Assembly: GCA_947626705.1 (NCBI GenBank)
Contig: CANQTJ010000004.1
Location: forward strand, 1-26,043
Direction of reading: 5' to 3'
Source of the DNA: an uncultured Clostridia bacterium
GTDB taxonomy: Bacteria; Bacillota; Clostridia; TANB77; CAG-508
DNA length: 26,043 nucleotides
The translations under genes were made by a program, and so were the position numbers. Positions within the stretch are counted from its first letter, which is position 1. Each line of letters starts with the position of its first letter. The notes under the pieces were generated by a model that ran no database searches, had not been told where the DNA came from, and was given only the letters and a program-made list of their open reading frames with translations. Below, piece by piece: positions 16,403-23,625 of the stretch.

Positions 16403-16591
16403 TTATTTATATTTCCCATAATTTTTTGATATCCAAGTTGGTAGTTGTAGTTTATCAATAAGGATTTTATGAGGAAATACAAGAGCTGGAAACCCTTTCA
16501 TCTTAACTAATTTAAGCATTGTATTTCTACCTAAATTCATAATTTTACAAGCTTCTGTTACTGTAATTAGTAACACTTCTTCATTATTCAT
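16403..16591 (-). CDS. xis: Excisionase-like MerR/HTH_17-type DNA-binding protein
   Basis: A 62-residue protein with a winged-helix start LLITVTEACKIMNLGRNTMLKLVKMKGFPALVFPHKILIDKLQLPTWISKN. This matches the small excisionase/AlpA type that bends DNA at attachment sites and directs excision. It lies 107 bp before the integrase in the same direction, the common order in Firmicute integrative elements. The start at 16591 is chosen because GAGAGG lies 7 nt upstream; a TTG five codons earlier would include that ribosome site. The GAGAGG is itself paired in a hairpin. Assignment as excisionase rather than a regulator rests on size, fold and position. Confidence 0.8.
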   Translation of the reverse strand: MNNEEVLLITVTEACKIMNLGRNTMLKLVKMKGFPALVFPHKILIDKLQLPTWISKNYGKYK

Positions 16592-16598
16592 TCTTATA

Positions 16599-16680
16599 CC
16601 TCTCAAATTCTAAAATTTTGAGAGGAAACTCTTTTACCTCTGTCTAACCTTCGGCAGATTAGACTTCGCAGGTGAGAGTT
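16599..16680 (-). promoter_or_regulatory. Structured 5' leader of xis, ribosome site inside a hairpin
   Basis: On the minus-strand RNA the first part (16627-16680) folds as nested stems AACTCT/AGAGTT, ACCT/AGGT and GTCTAA/TTAGAC. The second hairpin pairs CCTCTCAAA (16617-16625) with TTTGAGAGG (16599-16607), which hides the GAGAGG ribosome site of xis. The leader also contains CTCTC (16674-16678), which could compete for the same GAGAG. Confidence 0.6.
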
Positions 16681-16772
16681 AAAAATAATCATTTTGCATA
16701 AAATTTATTTTGAACTTGGGCTAGTTTAAAAGCTAGTCAAGCATTTATACACTTTCAATTTAATCACTCCTT

Positions 16773-17306
16773 TCAATTTGTATTTAATTTATAATTATTC
16801 TGTTGTAATTGATGTTCCAGTTCTTGTATTCTTGATTTCAATTTAACGTTTTCTAACTCTAATTCAGTTATTCTTTTATTTTTTTCTGCAATAGTTGTGT
16901 TTTTTCTTCTTCCTTTAAGTTTTCCTATCTCCTCTTTAGTTGGAATAGGTGTTTTTATAAGACAATGTTTATTACTGCGTTTTAATTGGTCTATTATATC
17001 TAGAACATCGTTAACTTCAAATATGTCTATATCACGAGCATGACCAAATGCAGGTGCTAAAACTTCTAGTTCTAATTTTTCTCCTTTTTTAAAATTTCTT
17101 AACTTTTCAAGTAATTTTATATTATTTGTATCAAGTTTTATTTTTGCATCTATAGTTTCATCTCTAACTGTAACCATTTTTCTTTTATCTCCTATAAAAA
17201 TTCTTTGTCTTCTTGGAGCAGACCATTCTATATCACAAATTAAATAACCATCTTCTATTCCTTTATAAACTATGTTGTTGATTATTTTGATAATTTTATT
17301 TTCCAT
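16773..17306 (-). CDS. Unknown element protein with C-terminal coiled coil
   Basis: A 177-residue protein that I do not recognise. The N-terminal 115 residues look like a small mixed alpha/beta domain (EDGYLICDIEWSAPRRQRIF then KGEKLELEVLAPAFGHARDI). Residues 140-172 form a clear coiled coil (ITELELENVKLKSRIQELEH), so it probably dimerizes. The tract KLKGRRKNTTIAEKNKR is basic and could contact DNA. AGAAGGAG precedes the ATG. It lies between the primase-helicase, with its repeat cluster, and xis on the same strand. A role in element replication or regulation is possible from position only. Confidence 0.75.
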   Translation of the reverse strand: MENKIIKIINNIVYKGIEDGYLICDIEWSAPRRQRIFIGDKRKMVTVRDETIDAKIKLDTNNIKLLEKLRNFKKGEKLELEVLAPAFGHARDIDIFEVNDVLDIIDQLKRSNKHCLIKTPIPTKEEIGKLKGRRKNTTIAEKNKRITELELENVKLKSRIQELEHQLQQNNYKLNTN

Positions 17307-17417
17307 GTTTTCTCCTTCTTTCTTTTTAAATTATTTTCTATGACTAACTATCATATTAACTTTATACATAACTGATTTTTTGGGTCTTGGTAACTGATAA
17401 CCACAAATAAATACATG

Positions 17418-17520
17418 GTTAAACATCGTTGTTTTCATACCATATATATAAATGAATTTAACGATGTTTAACTATATTTACTTAGTATATAGGTGTATGA
17501 TTTAACTATATTTAACGATG
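17418..17520. repeat. Iteron-like repeat cluster
   Basis: GTTAAACATCGTT (17418-17430) and its exact inverse AACGATGTTTAAC (17460-17472) form a 13-bp inverted repeat. TTTAACTATATTTA occurs twice directly (17467-17480 and 17501-17514). TTTAACGATG occurs at 17458-17466 and 17511-17520. All lie in the 217-bp gap just after the primase-helicase gene. They could be replication-protein sites or an operator. Confidence 0.6.
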
Positions 17521-17523
17521 ATT

Positions 17524-19587
17524 TTATTCAGTATCGTCATTATTTGTGATTATATCTCCTTCCAGTTGCGTACTATCTTTAAACATTTTTGGACTTTCTT
17601 TTTTATAAAAATACATCTCTCGACCATGACTTCCACCTTTACCATTTCCAGATTCATAATAAATCTTATCAAAATCCCACAAATCATACTGTAAATGTTC
17701 ATTAATCTCACGACTTAGTACTTGTGGAGATTGTTGACGAGGTATAATACCTGTTATATCTTTTATTCTTTCAAGTAATTCAGAAGCAGTAAGTCTAAGT
17801 CCTTCTGATTTGTAGGGTTCTTCTGATAAAAATGCGTTTAAAGTTTTAACTATAGGATTATTCTTATAATCTAATTGTTTTTTATAGTCCTCATAATCAG
17901 AAGCCTGACTTGCAACTTCCCACTTAAACGTTTCTTTATTAAATTTAATTACTGTTTCAATATAATTTACATCTCTACCAGTTACGGACATCATAACTTC
18001 GCCATTTCCATTATCAATCTTGCTCAAAACTATCATAGTATCTGCTGCACCTGTAATACCAGTAGAACCTGATATTTGATTAAATGGGTCAGAATCTTTT
18101 TGCTTACGCAAATGGTGTATAGCTAAAATACAGACCTTATTAAAGTCAGCAAATTTCTTTAGTTTGGCAACTTCTTTATAATCAGAAGCATACCAAGGTT
18201 CTTTTTTATCTTGTGTCCCTCTTACTTTTTGTAATGTATCTATAATTATCAGTTTTATATCAGGATTTTCATTTATTGTGTTTTGCAATTCAGTCAAAAA
18301 TCCTTCGTCAATATGGTTACAATTTGTAGCAATATGCAAATTATTAGGTGCTGTTTGACTTTCTCCTAACACTTTTTTCATTCTATCTTTAATTCTGTTT
18401 AAACTATCTTCTAATGCAAGATATAGAACACCACTTTTGTTAGTTTCAAACCCTAAAAATTCATTACCATTGCAAACAGAAAGAGCTATATCCATACATT
18501 GCCAACTCTTACCAACTTTAGGTGCTCCTGCTAGTATAGAAAATCCAGGGTACAACAAATTTTTAATAACTGGTTCCAAAGGTTTTAAATCCAGTTGCAT
18601 AATTTCATTTGCTGTAAATGAATTTATTGTAATGCTGTAATCCTTACTTTCTTCTTTTAGTTCCTCCTGATTCCAATTAAAGAACTTACCATTACAATTT
18701 TGTATAGCTTTTTTTATAGTCATTTCTCTATAATCTGTACGTTCCCATTTACTTCTATATAATTTGCTTTGCCTCATCAATTTATCAATACGTTCTTCAT
18801 TAGGACCAACATAGAAGGCTAAAATTGTTGTAAGTGCCATATCAGCTGAACTATCATCATTGTCATAGTCAGATGTATCTCCTAAAAAAAATAGTTTATT
18901 AAATTTATCAGCTTGTTTTGTTTTTAAAATCGTATCAATTATAAAGTTATTGCTTTGGGGGACAGAATTATCTTCTATAGAAGTAGTAATAGTATCATTA
19001 TTTTCAACGTTATTAAAGTTTATATCTTTATGCATGTGCGTGTTTAAAAATTGTATAAATTGCTCTGTACGTTCTTCTACATCCTTATCAACTACAACGT
19101 CTCCTGTAAACGTCATAAATCTATTAGTTGTTCCTCCAACGTATGCTTCTACGTTTATGTGTGGATTTTTCATATAGTATTGCTCTTTATAATTAGAAGG
19201 CAATTTACTTGTATCTACTAAAAATAATAAATGAAATCCTTTTTTACTTGGTGATCTCTCAGTATAAGTATTCATAGTTGTAATGATGTCTTGCGTAATT
19301 ATATTATCATAATCTTTATGGTCTATATCTATTGCTGAAAGTGCTACTTTTTTAGATTTATCAAGTGTTAAAGGAGATAAAATCATTCCAAAGCCATTTG
19401 CAGTTCCGTCATCTACTTGTACTTTAGCTGTTCTATAGTCGCACCATCTTTCACGATATTTATTATCAGTACCTACACTTCTTCCATCATACGCAATAGG
19501 TATTTTAGTGTTCTTACCGTCATTATTTTGTTGTAGTTTATAATTGACCCATATTTTTAATTCTTTTAAATCATTTAGTATTGACAT
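17524..19587 (-). CDS. Primase-helicase fusion (AEP-like primase plus RecA-type AAA ATPase)
   Basis: A 687-residue replication protein. The N-terminal domain (1-180) has the archaeo-eukaryotic-type primase pattern: acidic AIDIDH (85-90), SPSKKGFHLLF and EAYVGGTTNRFMTFTG. A helical middle part (240-300) resembles that of phage primase-polymerases (YRSKWERTDYREMTIKKAI). A RepA-like ATPase follows, with Walker A GAPKVGKS (354-361) and Walker B LIIID (446-450), then a C-terminal winged-helix-like part (QSPQVLSREINEHL). It probably starts or unwinds DNA for element replication. The ATG overlaps the end of the upstream gene by 17 bp, so translation is likely coupled. The domain order is visible; the exact biochemical role is inferred. 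Confidence 0.87.
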   Translation of the reverse strand: MSILNDLKELKIWVNYKLQQNNDGKNTKIPIAYDGRSVGTDNKYRERWCDYRTAKVQVDDGTANGFGMILSPLTLDKSKKVALSAIDIDHKDYDNIITQDIITTMNTYTERSPSKKGFHLLFLVDTSKLPSNYKEQYYMKNPHINVEAYVGGTTNRFMTFTGDVVVDKDVEERTEQFIQFLNTHMHKDINFNNVENNDTITTSIEDNSVPQSNNFIIDTILKTKQADKFNKLFFLGDTSDYDNDDSSADMALTTILAFYVGPNEERIDKLMRQSKLYRSKWERTDYREMTIKKAIQNCNGKFFNWNQEELKEESKDYSITINSFTANEIMQLDLKPLEPVIKNLLYPGFSILAGAPKVGKSWQCMDIALSVCNGNEFLGFETNKSGVLYLALEDSLNRIKDRMKKVLGESQTAPNNLHIATNCNHIDEGFLTELQNTINENPDIKLIIIDTLQKVRGTQDKKEPWYASDYKEVAKLKKFADFNKVCILAIHHLRKQKDSDPFNQISGSTGITGAADTMIVLSKIDNGNGEVMMSVTGRDVNYIETVIKFNKETFKWEVASQASDYEDYKKQLDYKNNPIVKTLNAFLSEEPYKSEGLRLTASELLERIKDITGIIPRQQSPQVLSREINEHLQYDLWDFDKIYYESGNGKGGSHGREMYFYKKESPKMFKDSTQLEGDIITNNDDTE

Positions 19588-20329
19588 TTGTTAAATCTCC
19601 TTTCTTTTCTAAAATAGATAAATGTTTTATTCCTGCTGCTGCCATCCATTTTTCTATTTCTGATTTTTCAAAAATTTTGTACGTCCAATCATTTTCTACA
19701 ATATTTGACATTAAGTATGTTTCATCATCTTCAGTAATTGCTCCACTATCGCGAAGCTCACGTATTTTTAAACGTACAATTAAATTTGAAATTTGTGATT
19801 GCAAATCATTTTCTTCATCTTCTTTATAATCTACGATTTCATCGTACCATAAATCAGCGTACCACTCGTTAATATCACAATTACTTGCAAAATGATATAA
19901 TATCCATAACTTTTCATCACTTAAAGGAAGTTCTGTCATATACTTTAAATCTTGTGTTGACTCAAAATACATCCAATATCTACAGTCTGCTGTTATTGAC
20001 TGAAGTTTTGCTTTTTTAGCATAAGGTATTAGATTTTCTAATTGTTCGTCAGAAATTAAACCATCTTCATTTATTTGTTGCAAACTTAATTGATACCAAA
20101 TGTTTAAAACTTCATAAGCTCTATCTTTTTCCTTAACTTTGCTTATATAATTGTAAATGTCTTTAATTGCTTCAAATGGCAGTATATGTAATTTTATAAG
20201 CCTACAAAAAGCAATACAAAGTAGCCTTTTATTTAACTCATTTTCATCAACACTAGGTGTATCTAATTCAATTACTGATTTTAAATCTTTTAAAATTTTT
20301 AAAACTCTTTCATTTTTTATTTTTTTCAT
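19571..20329 (-). CDS. Unknown protein coupled to the primase-helicase
   Basis: A 252-residue, mostly helical acidic protein with no recognised family. Seen features are a Lys-rich start (MKKIKNERVLKILKDLK), several Trp/Tyr-rich helices (YWMYFESTQDLKYM, WYADLWYDE), an acidic stretch (DYKEDEENDLQSQ) and a C-terminal KWMAAAGIKHLSILEKKG. The start at 20329 has GGAAGGAGAG upstream; in-frame ATGs at 20350 and 20365 lie before or within that ribosome site. The end overlaps the primase-helicase start. The position points to a replication or plasmid-like accessory role. The leader upstream carries a 9-bp hairpin (20350-20372) and is crossed by the antisense small RNA. Confidence 0.75.
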   Translation of the reverse strand: MKKIKNERVLKILKDLKSVIELDTPSVDENELNKRLLCIAFCRLIKLHILPFEAIKDIYNYISKVKEKDRAYEVLNIWYQLSLQQINEDGLISDEQLENLIPYAKKAKLQSITADCRYWMYFESTQDLKYMTELPLSDEKLWILYHFASNCDINEWYADLWYDEIVDYKEDEENDLQSQISNLIVRLKIRELRDSGAITEDDETYLMSNIVENDWTYKIFEKSEIEKWMAAAGIKHLSILEKKGDLTNVNTK

Positions 20330-20349
20330 AATAAATTTCTCTCCTTCCA

Positions 20350-20372
20350 TTGCTTTGAAATCCAAAGCAATT
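20350..20372 (-). promoter_or_regulatory. Hairpin next to a ribosome site
   Basis: ATTGCTTTG and CAAAGCAAT pair with a 5-nt loop on the minus-strand RNA. The stem ends immediately before the GGAAGGAG ribosome site of the 252-residue protein. Confidence 0.45.
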
Positions 20373-20427
20373 CATATAAACTTTTGCACTTTTTAATACA
20401 TAAACTCGTTTAATTTTAAAGAAGGGC

Positions 20428-20456
20428 TTGAAATTGCTGGTGTAATCATTTATAAT
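20428..20456 (+). promoter_or_regulatory. Promoter of the antisense small RNA
   Basis: TTGAAA (20428-20433), a 17-nt spacer and TATAAT (20451-20456) face right, against all surrounding genes. Confidence 0.75.
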
Positions 20457-20462
20457 GGTATA

Positions 20463-20571
20463 ACAAATGCAAATCTAATTTCCTTAATTAAAAAACTTAG
20501 TTTATATATTTGTATTTGCACTAATTGAGAATAGAAGAAGGGACGCCAATCTATATCTTCTATTCTTTTTT
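20463..20571 (+). ncRNA. Candidate small antisense RNA of the replication operon
   Basis: A unit of about 109 nt has its own promoter (TTGAAA-17-TATAAT, 20428-20456), an 11-bp hairpin formed by CAAATGCAAAT and ATTTGTATTTG, and an intrinsic terminator (20529-20571). It holds no open frame with a ribosome site. It runs opposite to the operon and is fully complementary to the leader of the transcript that makes the 252-residue protein and the primase-helicase. This is how counter-transcribed RNAs of plasmids lower replication. The start point is predicted as 6-8 nt after TATAAT. Confidence 0.6.
20529..20571 (+). terminator. Intrinsic terminator of the small RNA
   Basis: GAATAGAAGA (20529-20538) pairs with TCTTCTATTC (20556-20565), directly followed by six T residues on the plus strand. 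On the minus strand no T run follows, so it is oriented for the plus-strand RNA. Confidence 0.75.
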
Positions 20572-20578
20572 GTATTTA

Positions 20579-20782
20579 CTATTGTTGCTCCAAACTTGAC
20601 TTTAAAAATTCTACATATTCATAAAATTTCATCTTTTTAGGAACTTCTTTTCCTTGTGCCAACTCATTTTTAAGTTGTTTCTTTAGACTGTTTTCGCCTT
20701 CTTCTTGAAGTTTCTTTTTGTGCCAGTCTATTCTTTTTTGTTCTTCCCAGTCAGACAGTTGTTCAAATGAAAATCTTGCCAC
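20579..20782 (-). CDS. Small charged helical protein, unknown function
   Basis: A 67-residue protein beginning MARFSFEQLSDWEEQKRIDW and rich in Lys, Glu and Gln, probably all helical. The GTG start at 20782 is chosen because AAAGGAGG lies only 5 nt upstream. The open frame extends further upstream, but that stretch is the attenuator hairpin and has no ribosome site. It is the first gene after a promoter and attenuator and precedes the replication genes. No family is recognised. Confidence 0.65.
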   Translation of the reverse strand: MARFSFEQLSDWEEQKRIDWHKKKLQEEGENSLKKQLKNELAQGKEVPKKMKFYEYVEFLKSSLEQQ

Positions 20783-20821
20783 ATTTTCCTCCTTTCTAAT
20801 AACTAACATAAAATTAAAATC

Positions 20822-20883
20822 AAAAAGAGAAGTCATAACAAATCCTCGCAATAAAAAAATTGCTTAGATTTGTTGGACTTCTC
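20822..20883 (-). terminator. Attenuator: large terminator-like hairpin in the operon leader
   Basis: On the minus-strand RNA GAGAAGTC and AACAAATC pair with GATTTGTT and GACTTCTC, and the tip GCAAT pairs with ATTGC, with small internal loops (20827-20883). Five T residues follow at 20822-20826. It sits about 105 nt after the promoter and 40 nt before the GTG start of the first gene. Upstream, CAACAAAT on the plus strand (20949-20956) marks a leader segment complementary to 8 nt of the hairpin's first arm, a possible antiterminator. Confidence 0.7.
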
Positions 20884-20995
20884 ATAGATTTTTTGAGGAC
20901 TGGTTACCCTTATGTAAGTAGGCTGTGTACATAATTTGACATCAACCACAACAAATTTTATATTATTTATTTTTATTTTAAAATTATTTTGTAAA

Positions 20996-21024
20996 ATAAT
21001 ATCACTTTCTTTTTTTAATGTCAA
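20996..21024 (-). promoter_or_regulatory. Promoter of the replication/integration operon leader
   Basis: TTGACA (21019-21024), a 17-nt spacer and TATTAT (20996-21001). It gives a leader with a TTATGTA/TACATAA hairpin and then the attenuator. Confidence 0.7.
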
Positions 21025-21125
21025 TACTTTTTTATAATTTTTTTATAGCATAACCTGTAACGACTGATATTACTGAATTTTATTTTTAAAGTTTTTTCTA
21101 TATAAAGATGTACTCTACTTTTTAT

Positions 21126-21161
21126 GTGCTATAAATTATAAACGTTGTATTCTAATAGCAC
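21126..21161. repeat. Short inverted repeat GTGCTAT / ATAGCAC
   Basis: Seven-base arms (21126-21132 and 21155-21161) are separated by 22 bp in the space between the serine recombinase terminator and the operon promoter. Its role is unknown; a recombination or protein site is possible. The rest of 21025-21184 shows nothing further. Confidence 0.35.
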
Positions 21162-21184
21162 CTAAAATTTATTATATAAATAAG

Positions 21185-21218
21185 AAAAAACTGCAAATGT
21201 ACTTATACATTTACAGTT
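21185..21218 (-). terminator. Terminator of the serine recombinase gene
   Basis: A 13-bp stem with one mismatch, AACTG-c-AAATGTA paired with TACATTT-a-CAGTT, is followed on the minus strand by six T residues. It lies just after the recombinase stop at 21228. Confidence 0.8.
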
Positions 21219-21227
21219 ATCTGTGTT

Positions 21228-21941
21228 CTAATAAATTTCTTTTAGCTCTGACTTATATTTGTAGTAGCTGTTTCTTGAAACATCTATTAGCTTAATTACT
21301 TCTTTATCTGTTAGTGATCCATCAAAATCTTTAAAATATTTAATTATTAAAGCTTTAGCTTCTACAGATTTTTTTGTAGTTAATTTAACTCCTTTTTTCT
21401 GTCCTATCTGTTTACCATTTAATTTTGCAGTTAATATTCCTTCTGATGTTCTAGTATGCAAGTCTTTAACTTCTTTTTCTGATTGGTCAAAAGCTTTCTT
21501 TATTTGTTCTTTAGCTAAAGCTATTGTATATTTGTTTAAAGCTTGAATTATAGTTTGCATTAATTCATCTGTAGCTTGGTTTCCTGTATTTAATTCCACT
21601 TTAATTTGATTATCTAGTGCCTTTCTATAAATTTCAGTATTGATGTAGCTTTCCTTTAAAAAGATTAAGTTTATTCCTTTATTAAATAATTCCTCATATA
21701 ACTGACAACCTTCTTCTGAATTTCTTGACATTCTACTTACACTATCAAAAACTAATGTATCTCCTGTTTTTAGAATCTTTAATAAATTTTCAAATTCCTT
21801 TCTTCCTTCTAGTTTTGTTCCAGTATATGTTTCTTTTATTATTTTAGCTGTTGGATATTTTGCTAGTATATTTCTAACTTGTCTTTCAATATTTTGCTTA
21901 CCTGTCGAAATTCTAGCTACCCCATACAAATTATTTTCCAT
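21228..21941 (-). CDS. Serine recombinase (resolvase/invertase type)
   Basis: A 237-residue recombinase. The N-terminal catalytic domain opens MENNLYGVARISTGKQNIERQ with the nucleophile Ser in ARIST, then KEYTG-like KETYTGTKLEGRKEF and the LVFDSVSRMSRNSEEG motif with its catalytic arginines. The long E helix follows, then a C-terminal helix-turn-helix (LTDKEVIKLIDVSRNSYYKYK). This size and order fit resolvase/invertase proteins rather than large serine integrases. The start at 21941 follows AGAGAGGTAGG; an earlier ATG at 21992 has no such site and would overlap repeats. It could resolve multimers of the excised circle, or invert DNA. It is a separate unit with its own terminator and upstream repeats. 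Confidence 0.9.
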   Translation of the reverse strand: MENNLYGVARISTGKQNIERQVRNILAKYPTAKIIKETYTGTKLEGRKEFENLLKILKTGDTLVFDSVSRMSRNSEEGCQLYEELFNKGINLIFLKESYINTEIYRKALDNQIKVELNTGNQATDELMQTIIQALNKYTIALAKEQIKKAFDQSEKEVKDLHTRTSEGILTAKLNGKQIGQKKGVKLTTKKSVEAKALIIKYFKDFDGSLTDKEVIKLIDVSRNSYYKYKSELKEIY

Positions 21942-21991
21942 TTTAATTTTCCTACCTCTCTTATTTAATACCAATTCTAACCTTCGTTTCA

Positions 21992-22074
21992 TTTGGTACT
22001 GTTAGCTTAACATAGCTTTTTAAAGCTTTCAAGCCTGTTTTGGTACTTTTTTATATGAAGTTACTTTTGGTACT
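21992..22074. repeat. Three direct copies of TTTGGTACT upstream of the serine recombinase
   Basis: Exact 9-bp copies occur at 21992-22000, 22039-22047 and 22066-22074, starts 47 and 27 bp apart, with a weaker inverted relative at about 21967-21974. They lie directly upstream of the recombinase gene, as resolvase res subsites or a self-binding operator would. Confidence 0.5.
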
Positions 22075-22111
22075 AAAACATTTTAAAAGAAGTAGGGAAT
22101 AGGGAAATAAA

Positions 22112-22143
22112 AAAATAATAGAAGTTATAACTTCCATTATTTT
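22112..22143. terminator. Terminator of the defence cassette
   Basis: The near-palindrome AAAATAAT-a-GAAGTTATAACTTC-c-ATTATTTT is followed on the minus strand by a T-rich run. It ends the transcript through the 99-residue protein at 22157. Confidence 0.7.
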
Positions 22144-22156
22144 ATATTATTAAAAT

Positions 22157-22456
22157 TTATTTCTTTTTCCAATAATTTCTGTATATTTCAAATATTGTTT
22201 TAAATTCTTTTATTGTAATTGCTTGATTTCCTAAAGGCTCACATAAAGGACAACCAATAAGTCCATGAAAAGCTTTTCTAGTATTTATATTTACCCATAA
22301 AAAATTACATTTTTCAATAACTTCGTTTGCTAACCCTATATTAAAACCATTTTTTTGTAAATAATTTAAAAATTCTATTTTCTCTTTTTTATCTATATTA
22401 AGTATTGAAACTAATATAGTAGAACTTCCTTGTGTATAATCATCAAATTTCCCCAT
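22157..22456 (-). CDS. Unknown 99-residue protein at the end of the restriction cassette
   Basis: No family is recognised. Seen features are a short start MGKFDDYTQGSSTILVSILN, a mixed alpha/beta middle (KIEFLNYLQKNGFNIGLANEVIEKCNFLWVNI), the tight motif GLIGCPLCEPLG with two Cys and three Pro/Gly turns, and a C-terminal aromatic helix (FKTIFEIYRNYWKKK). AAAGGA precedes the ATG. It lies 69 bp after the HEPN-like gene and before the terminator, so it is probably the last gene of that transcript. It may be a partner or inhibitor of a neighbour, by position only. Confidence 0.7.
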   Translation of the reverse strand: MGKFDDYTQGSSTILVSILNIDKKEKIEFLNYLQKNGFNIGLANEVIEKCNFLWVNINTRKAFHGLIGCPLCEPLGNQAITIKEFKTIFEIYRNYWKKK

Positions 22457-22525
22457 AAATTATGTCCTTTCTAAATTATTTATTTTAAACGTCAATACTT
22501 TAAACTTATAATTTCATGATTAATT

Positions 22526-23164
22526 TTATTTTGTTTTTGGAGTAGTATTAGAATAAAAAAACATGATATGTTTTTCCAATATTGGATGAATAACATTAAT
22601 CCAATTATTGAGTTTTTCTATATCTATTGTAATATTATCTGTATAAGTTTCTCCCAATCCATTTATTTTTTCTTTTCCACCTATATAAAAAAAATCCTCC
22701 AAATTCTTATTTAATGGATATCTTACAAAAGTAGTGTCCCTTGATGTATTATCATACATCATTTTGATAAATTCTCTCACAATTTCATATTCTTCCACTA
22801 TTTCTTTAAATTCCGTTTGTTTTAAGCTATTTATTTGATTATAAATACTTTCACTGATAGACCAAATATCATGTCCACCATTCTTTATTCTTTCAGTTGG
22901 ATTTAATAAATGTTTATAGGCTTTTAAGTATAACTCTATTCCTTGATATATATCAAATAAAATTGGAAATATCCACCCATCTAATTTACTACCATAATTA
23001 TTCTTTAAAGATTCATTAATTAAATAAGATGCAACCTCTAAATAAGCATCTCCTAAATTATAAAATTTCTCTTCATTACTATCTTCTGTATCAAATCTCC
23101 AATTCAAATAAGCGTTTTTATGAATATCTGTATTTGCTATAAATATATCCTTTAAACATTCCAT
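22526..23164 (-). CDS. HEPN-like domain protein
   Basis: A 212-residue helical protein. The segment QGIELYLKAYKHLLNPTERIKNGGHDIWSISE (74-105) has the helix pattern of HEPN domains: an ELxLKA helix, a short loop and a GHDI helix start. Arg92 and His98 give an R-x5-H spacing that could be an RNase motif, but this is not the usual place in every HEPN branch. Later RDTTFVRYPLNK (142-153) contains an RYP motif common in HEPN-like accessory proteins. HEPN proteins are frequent toxins and RNases in phage defence. The gene follows the PD-(D/E)XK gene by 20 bp in the same direction. The fold call is moderate and the activity unproven. Confidence 0.65.
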   Translation of the reverse strand: MECLKDIFIANTDIHKNAYLNWRFDTEDSNEEKFYNLGDAYLEVASYLINESLKNNYGSKLDGWIFPILFDIYQGIELYLKAYKHLLNPTERIKNGGHDIWSISESIYNQINSLKQTEFKEIVEEYEIVREFIKMMYDNTSRDTTFVRYPLNKNLEDFFYIGGKEKINGLGETYTDNITIDIEKLNNWINVIHPILEKHIMFFYSNTTPKTK

Positions 23165-23184
23165 AATTATATATTTCCTTTCTA

Positions 23185-23622
23185 TTATTCAAGAATATTC
23201 CAGTTATTCAAATATTTATCTTCTTTATCTTGAAATTTTCTAATAGGATTATCTTTATGTTTTTGACCTTTTTTTCCTAATGTATTTAACCATGTACTAT
23301 GTTCTAACTTTATTGTATCAGCAACTATATTACTTGGGACAATATGATATTCTGGTGTATCTAATTCATTTAAAGAAACAAAAAAATAAATTATATTATC
23401 TCCAAGTAATCTTTCATTTTTTTCACTTAATGTCCATACTTTTTGTTTATATCCAGTTGTCTTTACTTGAATTGCAAACTGTTTAAATGTTTCTCTATTA
23501 ATTGCAAGTATGTCAAAATCTTTAGTATTTGACATTGGTACTGCTACTGTAAAACCATGTCTTTCTAGTTCTCCTGCAACAAAATATTCTCCTGCATTAC
23601 CTGTACTAATATTATTTTTCAT
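23185..23622 (-). CDS. PD-(D/E)XK-like nuclease-fold protein
   Basis: A 145-residue protein of a widespread uncharacterised family. The order STGNAGEYFVAGELERHGFTV (Glu12, Glu18), KDFDILAIN (Asp37) and FAIQVKTTG (Gln52, Lys54) is a PD-(D/E)XK nuclease core with Q-x-K as the last element. It then has WTLSEKNERL and YIVPS-like YHIVPSNIVAD. It starts 3 bp after the methyltransferase stop, so it is in the same operon. It does not look like a Vsr mismatch enzyme. A second nuclease, a nicking or specificity helper, or a defence effector are all possible. Confidence 0.7.
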   Translation of the reverse strand: MKNNISTGNAGEYFVAGELERHGFTVAVPMSNTKDFDILAINRETFKQFAIQVKTTGYKQKVWTLSEKNERLLGDNIIYFFVSLNELDTPEYHIVPSNIVADTIKLEHSTWLNTLGKKGQKHKDNPIRKFQDKEDKYLNNWNILE

Positions 23623-23625
23623 CTT

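Noticed and set aside
17418..17520. A CRISPR array
   Set aside because: The repeats are short, mixed in orientation and irregularly spaced, with no cas genes in the window.
20833..21024. A 63-codon open frame upstream of the small charged protein
   Set aside because: Its only start is a TTG inside the -35 box of the operon promoter, no ribosome site precedes it, and the DNA is better explained as promoter, leader and attenuator.
23185..23622. The 145-residue protein as a Vsr-type mismatch endonuclease, often found beside C5-methyltransferases
   Set aside because: It lacks Vsr motifs; its E-D-QxK pattern fits a different PD-(D/E)XK branch.
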